Of a stretch of DNA of 64,000 nt, positions 34,832 to 44,088 are shown piece after piece (position 1 is the stretch's first letter; each line of letters starts with the position of its first letter). The DNA is from Cytobacillus oceanisediminis (GTDB taxonomy: Bacteria > Bacillota > Bacilli > Bacillales > Cytobacillaceae): contig NZ_SOEE01000003.1 in the NCBI RefSeq assembly GCF_004366035.1, forward strand, positions 434,001-498,000, given 5' to 3'. A program made the position numbers and the translations under genes. The notes beneath the pieces were generated by a model. The model was not told where the DNA came from. It ran no database searches and worked only from the letters and a program-made list of their open reading frames with translations.

Positions 34832-35007
34832 ATATTTATGAACCTGGACTAAGGAGGGAGATGCAACAAATCAAGGGAGAATGCTAAACAGAAAAAGATG
34901 GCAGCTATGAACATTAAATAAGCTTAAGTTTGGCGGCCAAAGAGTTATATTCTTAGATTACATGCTAAAAGAAAATAAAATTATAAACGAAAAGGGGTAC
35001 AACAATA

Positions 35008-35484
35008 ATGACACAACGTATTAATTACATGCAGCAATCTCCGGAATTTGTTAACAATATGATGGCACTGAGCAATGCAGAGAAGGAAAGTTCAATTGAG
35101 GAAAAAATCCGTCATCTCGTCCACATTAGAGCTTCCCAAATGAATGGATGCGGATTTTGCCTGGATATGCATATCAAGGAGGCAAAAATCCATGGCGAGA
35201 GAGAGCTTCGCCTTTATCATATCCCGATTTGGCGCGAATCTACTCTATTTAGCCCACGCGAACGGGCAGCGCTTGAATGGACAGAGATTTTGACTAAGCT
35301 GCCGGCACACGGTGTTCCTGATGATATTTATGACAGTGTTCGTGAGCACCTATCAGAAAAAGAACTATCAGATCTTACCTTCTCTATCATGGCAATTAAT
35401 GCCTGGAACCGTATCAGCATAGCTTTCAAAACGGTACCGGGTTCTGCTGACGCAGCTTTTGGATTGACTAAAGCGGGACTATGA
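35008..35484 (+). CDS. Carboxymuconolactone decarboxylase/AhpD-like protein
   Basis: 158-aa helical protein of the CMD/AhpD family. The redox-type motif NGCGFCLDMH (CxxC plus His) is present at about residues 47-56, suggesting alkylhydroperoxidase-like or related redox chemistry rather than true decarboxylation. Start ATG with AAAGGGG upstream. It is convergent with an ECF41 sigma gene; CMD proteins are the classic partners (the COE genes) of ECF41 sigma factors. The shared promoter motif makes it the likely sole local target. Confidence 0.9.
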   Translation: MTQRINYMQQSPEFVNNMMALSNAEKESSIEEKIRHLVHIRASQMNGCGFCLDMHIKEAKIHGERELRLYHIPIWRESTLFSPRERAALEWTEILTKLPAHGVPDDIYDSVREHLSEKELSDLTFSIMAINAWNRISIAFKTVPGSADAAFGLTKAGL

Positions 35485-35530
35485 GCGGTATAAACCCGTA
35501 ATTATCATGGGCTTCTGCAGTTTAATCTAT

Positions 35531-35573
35531 ACAAAAAAGACCGGTAAGATGGAAGTGACCATCTTATCGGTCT
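35531..35573 (-). terminator. Terminator between CMD and sigma genes
   Basis: AGACCGGTAAGATGG / CCATCTTATCGGTCT, 15-bp stem with one G-T pair. The minus strand continues with CTTTTTTG, so it mainly serves the sigma gene. Confidence 0.75.
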
Positions 35574-35605
35574 CCGTATAAATAGAACCCGGATGTAGTC
35601 TTTGT

Positions 35606-36478
35606 TTAAATCCCTGTATGCTTCAGTTTATCGGGGTTTCGGATAATGTATATGTTTCGGATCAAATTTCCCTCTGTATGAACGATTCCCACCGTATGAA
35701 TGCCATTATTAGAACGTTGTATAAAAGCAGGTTGTTCGTTAATTTGACTGATTTCAATTTGAGAAATTCCCTCAATCGTTGATGCTTTGCGTAAAACGCC
35801 GAGAAGAAAGCGAATAACGTGATCACTCGTTTTAATTGGAAAAATAGCAGCCTTTGCTTTTCCTCCTCCATCAGAGACCAGTATAACATTAGGATCAAGC
35901 ATAGAGACCATTCGCTTCATGTTCCCCTGTTTGAGTGCTGTCAGAAAGTCAGTAATCAGTTCGCTAGGGGCAGTTTCAGTATGAACAAGCTCTTCAGAGG
36001 TAATCCCCATTTTTGCACGTGCACGGCTGAACAGTTTACGGCAATTCACCGCACTTTTTTCCATAAGCTCTGCAATTTCCTCATAGTCAAAGCCCAGTGC
36101 CTCACGCAAAACAAACACAACACGCTCTGCTGGTGTAAGCCGTTCAAGAAGTACGATCATCGCATAAGACAATAAATCACCGCGCTCGACTGATTCTATG
36201 GAATCATCATTCGAACCCGATTGAAACAGGGGCTCTGGCAGCCATTCTCCAAAATATTGCTCCCGCTTTTTGCGCGCTGATTTTTGTAAATCATAACATC
36301 GATTCGTGACCATTTTACAAAGATAAGCTTTAGGCTCAGATAGCTTCTCTTTAGGAACATCATATAATTTCAAAAAAACATCATGTACAACATCCTCTGC
36401 ATCAGAGGCAGATCCTGTCAATTGATAGGCGAGCTTAAACAGCAATCCTTTATATTGCATGTACATTTCTTGCATCAT
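35606..36478 (-). CDS. ECF41-family RNA polymerase sigma factor (SigJ-like)
   Basis: 290 aa. Sigma region 2 (YKGLLFKLAYQLTGSASDAED) and region 4 (LTPAERVVFVLREALGFDYEEIAELM) are followed by the SnoaL-like C-terminal extension that replaces an anti-sigma factor in this group. Both diagnostic motifs are present: DGGGK (about residue 205) and NPDKL (281-285). The extension is known to tune activity both ways. Start at 36478 with GGAAG upstream. A matching promoter lies just upstream, so the gene is autoregulated. Confidence 0.9.
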   Translation of the reverse strand: MMQEMYMQYKGLLFKLAYQLTGSASDAEDVVHDVFLKLYDVPKEKLSEPKAYLCKMVTNRCYDLQKSARKKREQYFGEWLPEPLFQSGSNDDSIESVERGDLLSYAMIVLLERLTPAERVVFVLREALGFDYEEIAELMEKSAVNCRKLFSRARAKMGITSEELVHTETAPSELITDFLTALKQGNMKRMVSMLDPNVILVSDGGGKAKAAIFPIKTSDHVIRFLLGVLRKASTIEGISQIEISQINEQPAFIQRSNNGIHTVGIVHTEGNLIRNIYIIRNPDKLKHTGI

Positions 36479-36536
36479 TTCACTTCCAATCTTATTCTGC
36501 CAAATGCTGATTCAAAGCAAAAGGCTGCAAAAATAA

Positions 36537-36563
36537 AACGAGGTAAGGAGAGTTTTTGTGACA
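36537..36563 (-). promoter_or_regulatory. ECF41-type autoregulatory promoter of the sigma gene
   Basis: Minus strand: TGTCACA, 16-base spacer, CGTT, ending about 58 bases upstream of the sigma start. Same motif, spacing and terminal T as the promoter at 34805-34831. From here to 36838 I see no further gene. Confidence 0.75.
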
Positions 36564-36838
36564 AAGAGCAGAGGTGCTCCTGAATTTAGTACACAAGCTT
36601 CTTTGTACTTAATATGTGTGTTGGCTTAGGAAAAGTTCGTTTTTTAACTATTAATAAACGGCTGTCGAGTTGAAATGCCGCATACGCCCTTTTTAAAAAC
36701 GGGTGTACATACTATAAGACTTGGAATTTTATATATATTATATCTGAGCCACGTTGCTTGTAAGAACAAAATATGGTTAATTTGGTTATTAAATGATAAA
36801 ATTTACTGTTGTAAACCCTTAAGAAAAGGGGGCATATT

Positions 36839-37960
36839 ATGAAATCCTACTGGCTATGGATCCTATTAAATGTGGTTGTTTGGCCTTTTGCTATTGCTTA
36901 TCTTAACCTTCCTATAAACCAATTACCAGTATACATATTTGGAGTATCATTTTACTTCCTGCTTTTTTTTCTCGTTCCTTTAATCGAGAAAAAGCCAATT
37001 GTTTTATTGTTCATATTAGGTACTAATACGATTATTGCAGCAGCAACCCTGTTTCCCTACAATGACCATTTTAATCCCTTTCTTATTCTCATCCTTTCCC
37101 TTCTAATCGCTGAGGGCTTTTATCGACTTCCGTTTCGATACAGTATCGTGAATGGGGCATTAGGTGTATTCGCATTAGGGTTCACCACTTTACATAGTAA
37201 TCTGGGCTGGTTCCTTCAGACTTTCATAACTGTATATATCCTATTCCTTTTGATTGCTCTCATCCATTATAAAAAAACCAAGGATCATCTAATGGATCTG
37301 GAAGCACGCCATGAGGCTATTTTCAGTGAATTTCGCGATTTAAAACGGAGAGCTGTCACAGAGGAGGAGCTTGCCAGGCAAGAGGAGCGGGTGCTGATTG
37401 CCCATGAAATCCATGATTCAGTTGGCCATAAACTGACCGCCCTTATCATGCAGCTGGAAATGTTTCGTCTGCAAACCTCTGAAAACGAACAGAAAAGAGT
37501 AGAATCATTAAAGGAACTGGCTAACGAAAGCCTCAACGAAACACGCAGGGCCGTAAAATCTCTCAAGGCAAATGACACCGGCGGGCTTCCAGCCATCCTG
37601 CGGTTAATTCGCAGGCTCGAATTGGAAAATATGATGCACATTCATTTCTCCGTTAAATACGGTGCCTTTTCTGCCCCGTTGACTGGTGAACAATCCTTTG
37701 TGATCTACAGATCAGTCCAGGAAGCCTTAACCAATATCATGAAGCATAGTGATGCAAAAGAAGCAGAAATCACCTTCGAAGCACCAGGCGGCAGCATATT
37801 CCGATTCGAAATTCGAAACCCAACCACTGGAACGGAAGGCTATCAGGAAGGCTTCGGACTAAGTCAAATGCGGCAACGGTTAGAGAAGCATAACGGTGGT
37901 ATGAAGGTGTACCAAACCGAAGGACATTTCATAGTTACCGGATTCATAAAAATAAGGTAG
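36839..37960 (+). CDS. NarL-family sensor histidine kinase
   Basis: 373 aa. Five to six membrane helices (residues 1-145) with no large extracellular loop, then a coiled linker and the HisKA_3 dimerisation domain with phosphoacceptor His192 in HEIHDSVGH. The HATPase domain has SVQEALTNIMKHSDA and GFGLSQMRQRLE. This architecture senses membrane or intramembrane signals (compare YvfT, DesK, LiaS). It forms an operon with the response regulator and probably with the downstream ABC-2 transporter. Good AAAAGGGGG ribosome site. Confidence 0.92.
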   Translation: MKSYWLWILLNVVVWPFAIAYLNLPINQLPVYIFGVSFYFLLFFLVPLIEKKPIVLLFILGTNTIIAAATLFPYNDHFNPFLILILSLLIAEGFYRLPFRYSIVNGALGVFALGFTTLHSNLGWFLQTFITVYILFLLIALIHYKKTKDHLMDLEARHEAIFSEFRDLKRRAVTEEELARQEERVLIAHEIHDSVGHKLTALIMQLEMFRLQTSENEQKRVESLKELANESLNETRRAVKSLKANDTGGLPAILRLIRRLELENMMHIHFSVKYGAFSAPLTGEQSFVIYRSVQEALTNIMKHSDAKEAEITFEAPGGSIFRFEIRNPTTGTEGYQEGFGLSQMRQRLEKHNGGMKVYQTEGHFIVTGFIKIR

Positions 37961-38005
37961 TTCTCGTAAAGGCTTTTGAGCGCTTATCTATGTATTATCA
38001 CTGAG

Positions 38006-38131
38006 TTGATTGAAGCGGAAGGTTCGAGACTCCTGTGGGAGTAGCGAACCAGGGGAGACCCCGCAGACGCGCAGCGGCGAGGAGGCTCCCGGTAGCCCCA
38101 CGGAAAGCGAGTGCCTGCAGCGGAAATCAAC
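38006..38131 (+). repeat. 126-nt Bacillaceae dispersed structured repeat
   Basis: GC-rich element starting TTGATT and ending AATCAAC, so the termini pair. Internal blocks CGAGACTCCTGTGGGAGTAG, GACCCCGCAGACGCGCAGCG and GAGGAGGCTCCCGG are the hallmark of a repeat scattered in many Bacillus-group genomes. Its base composition differs sharply from the surroundings. It sits in the kinase-regulator spacer and should fold in the polycistronic mRNA; its function is unknown. Recognition is from memory of the sequence type. Confidence 0.75.
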
Positions 38132-38174
38132 GGGCAAAATTCAAAGACAATCTATGTTAATAGAGGTGATAACC

Positions 38175-38807
38175 ATGATTCGAATACTCCTCGCTGAAGA
38201 CCAGGTAATGGTAAGACAGGGCTTAAAAATGATGATTGAAACCGAACCTGAGTTTAAAGTCACAGGCGAAACAGATAACGGCAAAGAAGCCATCGCCCTT
38301 TGTGAAAAAATGCAATTTGACATTGCGATCCTTGATATCCGCATGCCTGTAATGGACGGACTAAAAGCGGCAAAGACCATCCAGTCCCGCTGGCCGCAGA
38401 CAAAGATCTTAATGCTGACAACCTTCGATGACGATGATTATGTCATGGAGGCGCTTCGGATTGGCGTGAGCGGATACATTCTAAAAAACGGTGACACGGA
38501 TTCACTGCTCCGTTCGATCCGTAGTGCACTAAAGGGCGGATTATCCATAGAAGAAGGGGTAGCCGCAAAGGTCGTTCCCCAGTTAATGAAACAGCAGAAC
38601 ACCAAGGAACCCGATCCATCCCTAACACCCAGGGAACGGGCTATATTAAAGTGTATTGGGGAGGGGCTCAGCAATAACGAAATTGCAGAACGGCTTGCTA
38701 TTTCAACAGGCACCGTAAAAAATAATACAAGCCAGATATTGACGAAGCTGGATTTAAGAGACCGGACACAGCTCGCCATCTATGCAATCCGCCATAACCT
38801 TGTCTAA
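38175..38807 (+). CDS. NarL/FixJ-family response regulator
   Basis: 210 aa. Receiver domain (IRILLAEDQVMVRQGL; phosphoacceptor Asp in AILDIRMPVMDG) and LuxR-type HTH (LTPRERAILKCIGEGLSNNE; STGTVKNNTSQIL). Partner of the kinase 214 bases upstream. ATG 38175 is set by GAGGTGAT; the frame continues upstream through the repeat element but that part is not coding. It probably controls the downstream ABC transporter genes. Confidence 0.93.
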   Translation: MIRILLAEDQVMVRQGLKMMIETEPEFKVTGETDNGKEAIALCEKMQFDIAILDIRMPVMDGLKAAKTIQSRWPQTKILMLTTFDDDDYVMEALRIGVSGYILKNGDTDSLLRSIRSALKGGLSIEEGVAAKVVPQLMKQQNTKEPDPSLTPRERAILKCIGEGLSNNEIAERLAISTGTVKNNTSQILTKLDLRDRTQLAIYAIRHNLV

Positions 38808-38854
38808 TTCAGAAAAAATGATGAAAGTAATGGTGAAATACATAACCCGTGACG

Positions 38855-38884
38855 GGAGACAGTAGTGATGCTGTTTCCTTTTTT
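38855..38884 (+). terminator. Possible terminator or attenuator after the response regulator
   Basis: GGAGACAG / CTGTTTCC (one G-T pair) with TTTTTT; may give partial readthrough into the ABC genes. Confidence 0.5.
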
Positions 38885-38924
38885 ATATCTTAAATGTATC
38901 AACTAAATAAAGGAGTGTGGAACC

Positions 38925-39857
38925 ATGCTCGAAACGGTAAAACTGACGAAAAGCTTTAAAGATAAAAAAGTGGTGGATGAAATCAACCTTTACTTGCAGA
39001 CAGGCGAATCAGTCGGCCTGCTGGGACCGAATGGCGCCGGTAAATCAACGACGATTTCCATGATTGCATCCCTCATTAAGCCGACTTCCGGGGATGTGAA
39101 GCTTAATGGGAAAAGCACGATTCAAAACCCTTCAGATCTTCGAAAAATGCTGGGAGTAGTCCCGCAGGAAATCGCGTTATACGAGGAGCTATCAGCGTAT
39201 GAAAACCTGAAGTTTTTCGGAAAAGCCTATCGTGTTGAAAAAGAAACCCTTGAAGTCCGTATTCAGGAAGTCTTGGATATGGTCGGCTTAAAGGATCGCC
39301 AAAAGGAGCTGATTAAAACCTTTTCCGGCGGAATGAAACGAAGAATTAACATCGCTGCTGCGCTGCTGCATAACCCGAAAATCCTCATACTCGACGAACC
39401 GACTGTCGGCATTGACCCTCAGTCACGAAACCATATATTAGAAACCGTTCGGGAATTAAATCAAACCCAAGGCACTACCGTCCTGTATACAAGCCATTAC
39501 ATGGAGGAAGTCGAGCAATTATGCAATCGGGTCTACATTATGGATCATGGGAAAATTATCGCAACTGGCAGCAAGGAAGAATTGCTGAGTATTTTATCCA
39601 GTGAAGATACCATCGGGGTTCAGCTCAGCAAGAGAAGCGAAGCATTTACGGACAAAATTAAAACACTGCCGGATGTCCTTCAAGTGGAACAAACGAGTGA
39701 GGGCCTTCGCATTATGGCGAAAAAGAATCATCATCTTTTAAGCAGCCTTGTGCACGCTGCAGAAAAAGAAGGCATTCAAATCATGAACTATAAAGTAGAA
39801 ATACCAAGCCTGGAGGACGTCTTTCTGCACCTGACAGGGAAAACATTGCGGGATTAA
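38925..39857 (+). CDS. ABC transporter ATP-binding protein (ABC-2 exporter type)
   Basis: 310 aa. Walker [11 protein letters not shown]-loop [11 protein letters not shown], signature FSGGMKRR, Walker [13 protein letters not shown] and H-loop TSHYMEE are all intact. A ~90-residue C-terminal extension is typical of DrrA/NatA-type exporters. First of three genes with 13-base and overlapping junctions to two permeases. The two-component system just upstream suggests induction by a membrane-active compound. Confidence 0.93.
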   Translation: MLETVKLTKSFKDKKVVDEINLYLQTGESVGLLGPNGAGKSTTISMIASLIKPTSGDVKLNGKSTIQNPSDLRKMLGVVPQEIALYEELSAYENLKFFGKAYRVEKETLEVRIQEVLDMVGLKDRQKELIKTFSGGMKRRINIAAALLHNPKILILDEPTVGIDPQSRNHILETVRELNQTQGTTVLYTSHYMEEVEQLCNRVYIMDHGKIIATGSKEELLSILSSEDTIGVQLSKRSEAFTDKIKTLPDVLQVEQTSEGLRIMAKKNHHLLSSLVHAAEKEGIQIMNYKVEIPSLEDVFLHLTGKTLRD

Positions 39858-39870
39858 GGAGAGGTGAAAA

Positions 39871-41136
39871 ATGGGCGCTTTTATTAAAAAAGATCTTCTC
39901 GTTTTCTGGAGAGACCGCAAAGAGATCTTAATGGCATTATTGCTCCCCATCCTAATCATTGTGATCTTGAATTTTGCCTTTTCAGGCCTTTTTAAGGATG
40001 AAAAAGCGATGCAAATAGATATTTCAGTGGTGCAGGAGGATGATGTGAAGAAGGGGATGGAGCAATTTGCTGCTGCTGTGGAAGCGAAGGGATTATCATC
40101 TGAAGAAAAAAGTGCAGTACTTGCAGAAGCAGATAAGCTTGATCCTGTACAGCTTATTCATGATTTTCTGAACAGCTCTGATTTGAAGGAATGGGTGACT
40201 GTAAAGGACTTCAGTGAAAAGGAAGCAGCGGAACAAGTGAAAAACGGGGAACTGGATGCGATTATTAAAATTCCAGAAGGGTTTACGTTCGAATCGTTAT
40301 CACATGTTCTATTAGGGGAAACATCTCAAGGGTCCGTAACCATTTTAGCCGAGGAGGAATCGGCAGGAGTCAGCACTCTTCAAGAGGTCGTCCATAGCTT
40401 TATTAATACGGTAAATACACAATTTGCCCTTGGGAGTAAAGGAGTCCAGGCCACGGCAGAACCCATTTTGCCGAAGGGTGGCAAGGAAGTGGTTGAAGGG
40501 AATGATGGTGCGGATGCGTATACCATTTCCCAATATTTCACGATCGCAATCGGCACCCTTTTTGCCTTATTTATGGCTCAAACGGTTTCGTTAAAGACGA
40601 TGACAGAAAAGCGGGAGCAGGTGTTCAATCGGATTTTATTAACGAATAGCCATCCGTTGTCCTTCTTAATTGGGAAAACGGTATCCGCTTTTATTCTCTC
40701 CATTCTGCAATTCGCGATTACCCTGACGGTCGTTCAATTGCTGTTAAATGTATTTCCGGATAAATCATTCACGTTTTGGGCGGGATTAATGGTTGTCCTG
40801 ATCGCATTTGCCTTAACAGTAGGGGGACTTTCCGCTTTATTTACGGCTCTTACACTCCATTTAAGCGACACTAACGCAGCAAGTGGAATATCTACCCTGG
40901 TCATTATGGGATTTGGCGTTCTCGGCGGCAGCTTCTTCCCGCTGGAAGGACTTCCGGAGCCTATTCAAAAAATCGGCGAATGGACACCAAATGGCCTGAC
41001 ACAGACAGCCCTTATTGAATGGGTTCAATATAGCCATTTCAATGACTTGCTATTCCCGATTTCTTTTCTTATGGGTGTATTTATCATTTGTTTTGCCATC
41101 AGTGTGTCAATCTTTCCAAAAAGGGGGCGAAGCTGA
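39871..41136 (+). CDS. ABC-2 type permease 1
   Basis: 421 aa. An N-terminal membrane helix (LLLPILIIVILNFAFSGLF), a large extracytoplasmic domain (about 45-215) and five to six C-terminal helices give the YhgE/DrrB-like ABC-2 layout. The stop TGA overlaps the next ATG (TGATG), so translation of the pair is coupled. It probably forms a heterodimeric exporter with the next gene. Confidence 0.9.
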   Translation: MGAFIKKDLLVFWRDRKEILMALLLPILIIVILNFAFSGLFKDEKAMQIDISVVQEDDVKKGMEQFAAAVEAKGLSSEEKSAVLAEADKLDPVQLIHDFLNSSDLKEWVTVKDFSEKEAAEQVKNGELDAIIKIPEGFTFESLSHVLLGETSQGSVTILAEEESAGVSTLQEVVHSFINTVNTQFALGSKGVQATAEPILPKGGKEVVEGNDGADAYTISQYFTIAIGTLFALFMAQTVSLKTMTEKREQVFNRILLTNSHPLSFLIGKTVSAFILSILQFAITLTVVQLLLNVFPDKSFTFWAGLMVVLIAFALTVGGLSALFTALTLHLSDTNAASGISTLVIMGFGVLGGSFFPLEGLPEPIQKIGEWTPNGLTQTALIEWVQYSHFNDLLFPISFLMGVFIICFAISVSIFPKRGRS

Positions 41137-42239
41137 TGTATCCAGTGTTTTACGCTCAATTTCTAAAGGACAAACGAAAGCCGCTCCTAATCCTGACATT
41201 TATAGGCCTAAGCATTTTAGCTACTCTCATTTTTGGAAACTCAGCCTGGCAGACAAATACCACTGTTGCTGTGTTTGCCACTGGCCCAAATGCAGAGGAG
41301 ATTGAACAAAAATGGGTAAAGTTATTAAATAAGGATAATGAAAATACCGAATATGTTATTTCAGAAGAAGGGGAAGCACGTGAACAGGTTAGAGAGGGAA
41401 AAAGGGATATTGCCATTCTATTAATGGAACAGGATTATCGCCTAATAACCGCATCCGATATGCCCAATATTCAGCTCATAGAGCAGGAGGTTCATAAAGT
41501 ATTTACGGAGGAAGCACAGCTTCAGGCGATCGCAGGTTCAGCTGATACAGCAGAATTAAGAGAAGAAATCGATCGCTACCTGGAAAAACCGCCCTTGACC
41601 GTTAAAATCAAAAGCGTGAACGGCGGAGAATTGACCAGCCATAATATGGGGACCCAGCTGCTGTTTGGCTTTACCTTATTTATTGCCATGTTCACCATTG
41701 GCTTTAAGGTTAATGGCATAAATGCGGATAAAGTCAGCGGGGTATGGAACCGTCTGAACCTTTCGCCTGTAAGTAAAACCAATATGTATACCGGTCATTT
41801 ACTGTATAGCTTTTTCATTGGATTTTTTCAAATGGCCGCTGTTTTTCTGATATTCGAATATGTCATGAACTATGAAATAGGGCCGCTTTCCCTTATTCTG
41901 ACGATTGCCGCCGTCTTTACATTAAGCAGCGTAAGCCTGGCTATGCTGGTTGCCGGCTTTACCAAAACGCCGGAAAAGTTCAATATGGTTTATCCATCTG
42001 TTATTCCGATTATCCCGATTATCAGCGGTGTGTATGTGCCGCCGGGTGTAATGGATAATCCGGTTTTCACCTTTATTGCGGACCTGTTCCCTATGGGTTA
42101 TGCGGTTGAAGCGATGATGGATGCTGCTCTTTTTGGTGCTGACTGGAGTGAGATCATGCTTCCGGTTTCATTAATGCTGTTAATTGCGGTTATCTATATG
42201 GGAATCGGAATAAATCTTGGTGAAAGAAGCAGGAGGTAA
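41136..42239 (+). CDS. ABC-2 type permease 2
   Basis: 367 aa, same topology as its neighbour: one N-terminal helix (LLILTFIGLSILATLIF), an extracytoplasmic domain (about 40-180), then six helices ending VSLMLLIAVIYMGIGINL. The ATG at 41136 with AAGGGGG upstream overlaps the previous stop by one base. Substrate unknown. Confidence 0.9.
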   Translation: MYPVFYAQFLKDKRKPLLILTFIGLSILATLIFGNSAWQTNTTVAVFATGPNAEEIEQKWVKLLNKDNENTEYVISEEGEAREQVREGKRDIAILLMEQDYRLITASDMPNIQLIEQEVHKVFTEEAQLQAIAGSADTAELREEIDRYLEKPPLTVKIKSVNGGELTSHNMGTQLLFGFTLFIAMFTIGFKVNGINADKVSGVWNRLNLSPVSKTNMYTGHLLYSFFIGFFQMAAVFLIFEYVMNYEIGPLSLILTIAAVFTLSSVSLAMLVAGFTKTPEKFNMVYPSVIPIIPIISGVYVPPGVMDNPVFTFIADLFPMGYAVEAMMDAALFGADWSEIMLPVSLMLLIAVIYMGIGINLGERSRR

Positions 42240-42402
42240 GAAACAGGCATGTTTGGATCACAAGATGGTATTTGATAAACCTGCATCGTGGAAGAGAAGA
42301 AGAAATTGGGTTCTGATAACGGGATTCTTATAGAGAAAATATCATTTGCGATGTGTTGGATACCAAAAAGGTCCCCAACCTCTGCTTTAAATCGTTTATG
42401 TC

Positions 42403-42433
42403 AAGGGTCCCGGCAAGGGTACTGCCCTTTTTT
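42403..42433 (+). terminator. Probable terminator of the ABC operon
   Basis: AAGGG...GGCA / TGCC..CCCTT nested pairing followed by a T run. Confidence 0.45.
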
Positions 42434-42511
42434 AAACTCTTTTGCCCCGTTAGAAATAAGAAAAGCCGCCTGGTTTGGCAGCTGATTTATATCGTGAGTT
42501 CAACAGAATTT

Positions 42512-43045
42512 TCACTTGAAATTATTTATATACGGAGGAGCTTCCAGAATCCAATTACGTTCTAACATAAGTTGTTTTAATGGTATTGAAACGGATATAT
42601 GTTTGAGTAAAAACTTTGAGACCATAAATCCCACGTCTGCGCGTATTGATTCCGTTATTATTCTCATTCCTTGAGTCATGGCAATAAGAAGGTTAAAAGA
42701 TAATAAATTAGCTATTTCCTGCTCCGTAAACCTTGCCCCATCAGGTATAGACTGATAATCAGCTATTGGCTTAGGTGCACTAGGTTTGGGTAATGGTACA
42801 CCTTCTTGCAATAGAAATTCATTTAAATCATTTACAATTTCTTTATGAACATGGAAAACACTCGTAATTATCTCTTTAAATTCATTATCTTGAACTGTAT
42901 TTATCCAAACTTCCTCAAGTCGTAATGTATTTTGACCCATTCCTGCATATAACCATAAATTACTTGCTTCTAATGTATTTAATGGCTTTTTTTCACCATC
43001 TAAAAAAGGTTTAATGGTATCAAATAATGTTTCAAAATAATTCAT
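42512..43045 (-). CDS. DUF3231 family protein (single repeat)
   Basis: 177-aa helical protein of the DUF3231 family, one bundle long, with LWLYAGMGQNTLRLEEVWIN, EFLLQEGVPLPKPSAP and a C-terminal SKFLLKHISVSIPLKQLM block. Excellent GGGAGG ribosome site. A two-repeat relative lies at 7613. Function unknown. Confidence 0.82.
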   Translation of the reverse strand: MNYFETLFDTIKPFLDGEKKPLNTLEASNLWLYAGMGQNTLRLEEVWINTVQDNEFKEIITSVFHVHKEIVNDLNEFLLQEGVPLPKPSAPKPIADYQSIPDGARFTEQEIANLLSFNLLIAMTQGMRIITESIRADVGFMVSKFLLKHISVSIPLKQLMLERNWILEAPPYINNFK

Positions 43046-43334
43046 TTAGATCCTCCCGAAAATAGAACATTTTTGAGTTAATTTAACCTTAGAGGTCACA
43101 TTTATACAGATAGGGAATTAGATTACACTAAATTTCCCCATTAGCTAGTGGTCAAATCTTTTTTAACCTACTTGTCCTATTTGACTGACCCGCCCTGTTA
43201 ATACAATAAGCACTGCTTGGCATTTACGTATAAGTATACGTTTATACAGTTTTTCATTGAGAAATTAGTAAACATACTGCCAAAACCTACATCATTTAAA
43301 TGTAAGAAAAAATAGAAAACCTTTTAATTGAAAC

Positions 43335-43380
43335 AAAAGTAGACAAATCGAGACACTGTCTTAATTTGTCTACTTTTTTT
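43335..43380 (+). terminator. Strong hairpin with T run
   Basis: AAAAGTAGACAAAT / ATTTGTCTACTTTT 14-bp stem. No intact upstream gene on this strand; the stretch 43046-43334 shows nothing coding. Confidence 0.65.
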
Positions 43381-43426
43381 TGAGCATAAATTACCCTGAA
43401 GTGCTGAAATTAGAGCATTGGGTTCA

Positions 43427-43442
43427 TGGCACGGTTATTGCA
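43427..43442 (+). promoter_or_regulatory. Sigma-54 (SigL) promoter of the lost acetoin operon
   Basis: TGGCAC-N5-TTGCA, a full -24/-12 element, 42 bases upstream of the acoA relic start. In Bacillus the aco operon is SigL- and AcoR-dependent, so the element fits the gene behind it. Confidence 0.8.
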
Positions 43443-43484
43443 ATTAAGTTAGATGAAATCTATTTTTCCAAGGAGGCTGAAAAA

Positions 43485-43731
43485 ATGAAAGCATTGTAAA
43501 GCAGTAAAGATGTAGCTTTAACGAAGGAAAAAGCCCAGTGGATGTATCAAAAATGGTTGAAATCCGAAATTTTGAGGACAGAGTTCATTAGTTGTTTGCA
43601 AAGCGAATCTTACCGGGATTTGTTCATTTATATGCTGTGGAGGAAGCTGTCGCTGTTGGGGTTAGTGCACATTTAAATGACAAGGACAGCATAACTAGCA
43701 CCCTCGCGGACATGGTCACTGTATTGCAAAA
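43485..43731 (+). pseudogene. acoA: acoA relic: 5' part of acetoin dehydrogenase E1 alpha
   Basis: ATG with AAGGAGG ribosome site. Homology to the thiamine-dependent E1 alpha subunit is scattered over frames: ALTKEKAQWMYQKWL, then RNFEDRVH-stop-LFAK, LPGFVHLYAVEEAVAVGVSA, NDKDSITST and RGHGHCIAKG. It carries two stop codons (codon 5 TAA; VH-TAG-LFAK) and two indels. Only the first ~80 codons remain. Confidence 0.8.
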
Positions 43732-43840
43732 GGCTTTCATGACAAGAAAGTTAAGTATGTCAGGGGTAACAGCAGCAGCAAAATTCCTGGGCATCCCAAG
43801 AAGTAGCTTTTATAAAAGGCTGAAGAAGTTTGGAATGTGA
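43732..43840 (+). pseudogene. acoR relic: C-terminal Fis-type HTH of a sigma-54 activator
   Basis: Codons reading SGVTAAAKFLGIPRSSFYKR and LKKFGM to a TGA form the Fis-like DNA-binding end of an AcoR-type enhancer-binding protein. The fusion directly to acoA sequence shows that the operon interior was deleted. Confidence 0.7.
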
Positions 43841-44088
43841 GTATAGGAAACGAGGGACGGTTCTTTTGCTTTCGGGAAGAAAGTAAGGGAACCGTTTTTG
43901 ACATGTATCTGCATGCTGGAAGTTTCCATCACTTGGAGCTGGCTTTCTTTCATCTATAAGTTCCAGCATTACTCCATGTTTACTATCCCATAAACCCAAA
44001 TAAATAACTTTATAAAAAATAAAAATATACTTTTAAATCCAAACCAATAAGTCTATTATAGTTATTAAAATTAAAAAAGGAGATTCAT

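Noticed and set aside
38438-38779. Minus-strand open frame opposite the response regulator
   Set aside because: Shadow of the receiver/HTH coding sequence in a GC-richer gene.
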